A stretch of 64,000 bases of DNA from Tamarix chinensis. Its lineage: Eukaryota > Streptophyta > Magnoliopsida > Caryophyllales > Tamaricaceae. Both the position numbers and the translations under genes were made by a program. Positions 60,512-64,000 of this stretch are shown one piece after another. The DNA lies in contig CM060173.1 of the NCBI GenBank assembly GCA_030549775.1, positions 30,322,032-30,386,031 on the forward strand, in the 5' to 3' direction. Position 1 is the first letter of the stretch. Every line of letters begins with the position of its first letter. Below the pieces are notes generated by a model. The model did not search any database and was not told where the DNA came from. It saw nothing but the letters and a program-made list of their open reading frames with translations.

Positions 60512-60830
60512 ACGACAATGCATTAACAAATATATGACTAGAATAATATAGCATAGAAAAAGGTGAGAAAGATTATAGTAAGAAAATAGAGTATTGACCA
60601 TTATAAAGTAAGATTTGAGATTGATCCTCCCCTTTCCCGTTGTGATATATCATTTAGTTTGATATAAAATATTATACCGTTCATTCCTCATCTTCCTTGT
60701 TTGATGAATGTATTGAATAGAGTTGGGTTTTATTAAGTTTTTGATTGGTCGATAGTGTGTTAATGGTGTGTGTATATATAATGTGAAGGCTGACTTGAGT
60801 TCTTTTTTCTTTTCTTTTTTTAATATATGT
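60512..60830. repeat. Dispersed repeat R, copy Y, right part
   Basis: 60525-60715 matches 30945-31123. 60735-60830 matches 51505-51600, the presumed other side of the Athila insertion. Copy Y therefore shows the site uninterrupted by the Athila-like element. Confidence 0.75.
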
Positions 60831-60880
60831 TCAACAAGCAAAAAAGTAAAATAAGTTTCACATAAACTTTTTTGAGTACA

Positions 60881-61066
60881 AGTTTAGGAAAATCTTGATA
60901 TAAGATTAACAAATATTTAATATAGGTTTGACAAATATTTAATATAGATTCAACAAAAAATTGATATAAGTTCAATAAATATTTAATATAGGTTGAGAAA
61001 AAGATTGATATAGGTTCAATAAATATTTAATATAAGTTCAGTAAAAAGTTAACATAGGTTCAATGC
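60881..61066. repeat. 22-bp tandem repeat, about 8.5 units
   Basis: Units alternate between ggttcaataaatattt-taatata and ggttgagaaaaagatt-gatata forms, exactly 22 bp apart without indels. They suggest a 44-bp higher-order dimer in the middle units. Confidence 0.88.
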
Positions 61067-61085
61067 ATTTTCTTTAATATAGGCT

Positions 61086-61110
61086 CTTCTCTCCCTCTCT
61101 CTCTCTCTTT
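61086..61110. repeat. CT-rich microsatellite
   Basis: ctctccctctctctctctct run. Confidence 0.9.
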
Positions 61111-63459
61111 CTTATTTGCGAAAGGAAAATATGGTTCGTCTCAAGATCTTATAAGTCTTGAATATTAACCTCTTCGTTTAGTGTGTCTCAATATCCTTGA
61201 TCAAGCATATTACAATTTATTTTTTCTTGCGGAGTTTATAAGGGCTTTATTTAGTGAATATTCTCATTCTTGCATCTTGACGTTGCAACCGACAGTGTGG
61301 TTAAACAAACCTTACATTTATTGCAATTGTCATCATTATAAAGTGTTATCATTAAAGTTGATCATTATAATTGCAATGAAACCATCAAAGACTCCTTCTT
61401 CTACAAACATTGATATCACCCATATCACTAGGAGCGGCTTTAAGTTGTCTCTAGCTAGTCATACTCATACACATTACGAGTGGCGTAGTCTTTGAAGCGG
61501 ATCAAATTTGGATGTGGATGTATCAATCTTGAAGTTTTGAAAGTCGCATATTAACTTATTCCATGTGATTAATTTAGATAGGCAATGGTAGTGTTTGTTT
61601 CATTTTGTTAACCGAAGAAATATTTAATACGCAATGTAATCAAATTAAAAAATTCAGATAAATAATTGAATGAACCAAACATAAGTCAAATTTTGTATTA
61701 AGCAATACGAAATTTAGAGCTGAGAGCGGCAGGATATTAGTGAACTCGTAATGAACATCGATTTACTTTTGCTAAATATCTAATTTTATAGCAGTTGAAC
61801 GTGCAATTAGTATACGTTGAACACGTTGAACAAATATATATATATAGTTGATGAATGCAAATTAAATATAAGCTAAACACATATTAAATAGTTGACGAGC
61901 ACCTTGCCAACATGATAAATGTATAATGAGATAACTACTGTTGAACGCACAAGTATATAATACTAGATGGTTATTCAGTATGCAACAAATATGTGATCAA
62001 CATATATTGAATAGCCATTGAACACCTATGTATTTGAGGTATATTCAATAATAGATGAATATAAAATGAGTATAAAAAATTTATAATAATTTTTATTCGT
62101 CAAAAACATAGTAATACGAATATTTATTTATAGATAAAAAAAGAGAAATATTTTGATACACTTTTTTATAATGGGTATTATTAAATTTTAGTCAAAAGAA
62201 ATAAAATTAAATCTCCGTATCCATTATAAAATGTACGAAGTTTTCTCTTTTATATTTAAAGTCGGTCCTAAATAAGTTATAAGATACTTTTGATGTACAA
62301 AATGAGGACTCAAATTGGTGAGGAAAAACCAAGAGCCTTTCCATATTCCTTTATTCATCTTTTTTGGGGCAGGGGAGGGGGGAGTTATTATATTATACAA
62401 ACTCTCAACCCTTCAACTACAATTGTGTGTTGAGGTCGTGTTGAAATTTGCTCTACCACTCATCAAAAAACACAACCCTAATACAAGTTTGTTGAGTTTT
62501 CGATTATTGTTCTGACTGTTGTTAAATTCCAACAAAATTCAAATTTTTAAGTCCGCACAAGACCTTCAAAGAATTCCCATGAGCCCACTACATGATGTTG
62601 CCTTGCCTTCAATTTTGACGAATAATAGCAGTGCAATGCAAGGCAATGCAAATGCAGCTTTTTACGTGATCATATTTATTACAAGAAGGGTCCTTTTCTC
62701 ACGTTAAAGCTGATAGACCAATTTGCCCCTTCACTCACAGGATGCAGCTGAGCACCAATCTATCCAGCTATTATCCTAAGACAAAATATAAATAAATAAA
62801 GAATGACACACCTCCAAAATTTAAGGAACTCATAGGCCTCTCCTGAAAATCTCCACCCCCGCCATGACAAACAATCCTTTCCATATACTTTAATCAATTT
62901 CAAGTACAAGCAAAGACACAGACAAATGAAAGAGGAGACAAACCATTTCCACTCTTGTTTCCAGTCACTATCTGATTTGAATTTTCCTCTCATCATGCAC
63001 CCTAATTTTATATTGCATGCAACCTCCGAATATTCAAAAACAAGCTTGGAAATGGGCCATCGATCGATTCTGACTAAATACAACTGTTAAAATTCAAAGA
63101 AACAGTAATACAAAGTTCAAGAAACAGGGAAGGGGTACTAAAAACAGAGTAACGCTACTGGTGGAAATGTACAATATCTGGTTCTTCATTTTCTGTAGAA
63201 ATTCACCCAGCCATCAAATTCTTCTCTTTAAAGTAAACAACTTCTGCCGAACCGCTTAAATTGATTCCGACCGATACCAAGAACTCAAACCACAATGCGC
63301 AGGAATGGCGAACCTATAATAACAGCATACAAAGGGTAGACGGCCCCCTTCTGATCCGATGGCAGACAAAGAGAAGAAAATGCTGCAACTTAAAGATACC
63401 ATAGGATGCCCAACGCATAGTTGAAACATGTAACTAATTGATTAACCTTCTAACAATCT
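61111..63459. other. Intergenic sequence 3' of the CLE gene
   Basis: AT-rich. 61740-62060 contains loosely repeated ttgaac/aaatatat motifs. The open frames at 61181-61495, 62519-62707 and 62760-63083 have no recognisable domain or composition. The part next to 63460 is probably the 3' UTR of the CLE transcript. Confidence 0.5.
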
Positions 63460-63819
63460 TCAATTATGAAGTGGGTTCGGCCCACTTGGAACTAATCTTT
63501 TCTCCACACCGTATCTTGGATCGATTTCATCGCCATGAGATGACGGCGGACGCGGCGGCGTTGGTGGTGGTAGGTATTGATATAATAAATCACCATTTTG
63601 GAAGCAAATAGAAGGTGGGTATTTTGAAGGATAGGAATGACAATAGGAGTGGCGGCGGATATGCTGACGGTTCTGACTTGAAGAGGGATCAAGAAAGAGG
63701 GGAGTATTAGCGCTGTAATGGGCAGAAGAACTTGATGCAAAGAAGAAAAGAACAAGTATGAACGAGATTAATCTGGTAATAGAGGGCAGAGAAGAAGATG
63801 AAGGGAGAGAACTCATCAT
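63460..63819 (-). CDS. CLE (CLAVATA3/ESR-related) signalling peptide precursor, CLE9/10-like
   Basis: A single-exon frame of 119 codons, ATG at 63819 (a second ATG follows at once), stop TGA at 63462-63460. Residues 1-33 form a secretory signal (Ser-rich start, Arg16, hydrophobic core LISFILVLFFFA at 17-28, then SSSSA before the likely cleavage). The middle is variable with a Pro-rich stretch near 81-92 (YLPPPTPPRPP). The C-terminus is 'DPRYGVEKRLVPSGPNPLHN'; its last 12 residues are the CLE dodecapeptide R-L-V-P-S-G-P-N-P-L-H-N, with the Pro4 and Pro7 positions (hydroxylated in known CLEs), Gly6 and the His11-Asn12 end. By memory this dodecapeptide equals that of Arabidopsis CLE9/CLE10. The peptide is released in the apoplast and acts on leucine-rich-repeat receptor kinases in cell-fate control; the exact role here is inference. 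Length is usual for the family and the gene looks intact. Confidence 0.93.
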   Translation of the reverse strand: MMSSLPSSSSLPSITRLISFILVLFFFASSSSAHYSANTPLFLDPSSSQNRQHIRRHSYCHSYPSKYPPSICFQNGDLLYQYLPPPTPPRPPSSHGDEIDPRYGVEKRLVPSGPNPLHN

Positions 63820-63960
63820 GATGGTGACTTAACCTTGAGAGAAAGATTGAAAGGCGAGTGGGAGAAGAGAGAGAGAGAGGGAGGGAGAGATTAATGATGT
63901 GAATTGAAATGTGAAGTTTCGGTGAGAAGATTGCCAAACATGAGCAGAGTTTGTGTAGGG
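63820..63960 (-). promoter_or_regulatory. Pyrimidine-rich 5' leader of the CLE gene
   Basis: Directly upstream of the ATG the minus strand has a CT run (63857-63891, gagagagaggga on plus), a common feature of plant 5' leaders. The context caccatcATGATG is acceptable for initiation. No clear TATA box was seen before the window ends. Confidence 0.45.
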
Positions 63961-64000
63961 AGCAAGTGATGGGCACTAATTAATTGCGAGAAAAAAGGGG

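Noticed and set aside
61181..61495. 104-codon frame on the plus strand, possible unannotated gene
   Set aside because: No signal peptide, domain or family resemblance; ordinary AT-rich intergenic context. Transcript evidence would change this.
62760..63083. 107-codon minus-strand frame next to the CLE gene
   Set aside because: No recognisable domain; lies downstream of the CLE stop and is more likely 3' UTR or intergenic.

Overview
The window is a transposon-filled stretch of a nuclear genome of a flowering plant, probably a eudicot. The evidence is degenerate Copia, Ty3/Gypsy (including Athila-like) and L1-type LINE sequences, a Mutator-type MITE, and one intact plant-specific gene for a CLE signalling peptide at the right edge (63460-63819, minus strand). 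No rRNA, tRNA or CRISPR was seen. Almost all other open frames are shadows of transposon genes or of stop-poor pyrimidine-rich tracts.

The dominant component is a family of very long (4.1-5.3 kb) elements with no coding capacity. They start TGTAACACCCC.. on one strand and TGAAATGCCCC.. on the other, so they have TG..CA ends, and several lie between 5-bp target duplications. I read them as giant solo LTRs, or LTR-like non-autonomous elements. Copies lie at 1305-5436, 18697-23271, 31710-34387 (truncated, opposite orientation), 44943-50265 and 56220-60511, plus an older copy split over 1-1304 and 5437-7353. Their likely sense strand carries a TATA box, a pyrimidine-rich leader, a CAG|GTAAG-like splice donor, ATT microsatellites and tandem arrays.

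Layout: (a) 1-7.7 kb, a giant LTR interrupted by another in opposite orientation. (b) 7.7-10.1 kb, unassigned. (c) 10.2-14.57 kb, the 3' half of a SIRE-like Copia element (RNase H, an extra env-like ORF, PPT, 3' LTR), whose LTR resumes at 30.2 kb. (d) 14567-30219, a minus-strand L1-type LINE with a 15-bp duplication. It holds a 343-bp MITE and a Ty3/Gypsy element (17168-27765), and that element's integrase is split by a giant LTR (18697-23271). (e) About 31.1-51.5 kb, a minus-strand Athila-like element reduced to LTRs, gag and protease. Its left LTR is broken by a giant LTR and a Copia remnant. Its right LTR holds a complete but decayed Copia element (40461-50941), itself interrupted by a giant LTR. 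(f) 51.6-60.8 kb, diverged repeats and a second copy of the 30.5-31.1 kb repeat, split by a giant LTR. (g) 60.9-64 kb, a 22-bp tandem repeat, then mostly unique sequence and the CLE gene.

The transposon genes are all frameshifted or interrupted by stops. The order of insertion can be read from the nesting and target duplications. The CLE precursor is the only gene for which I would predict a host function.
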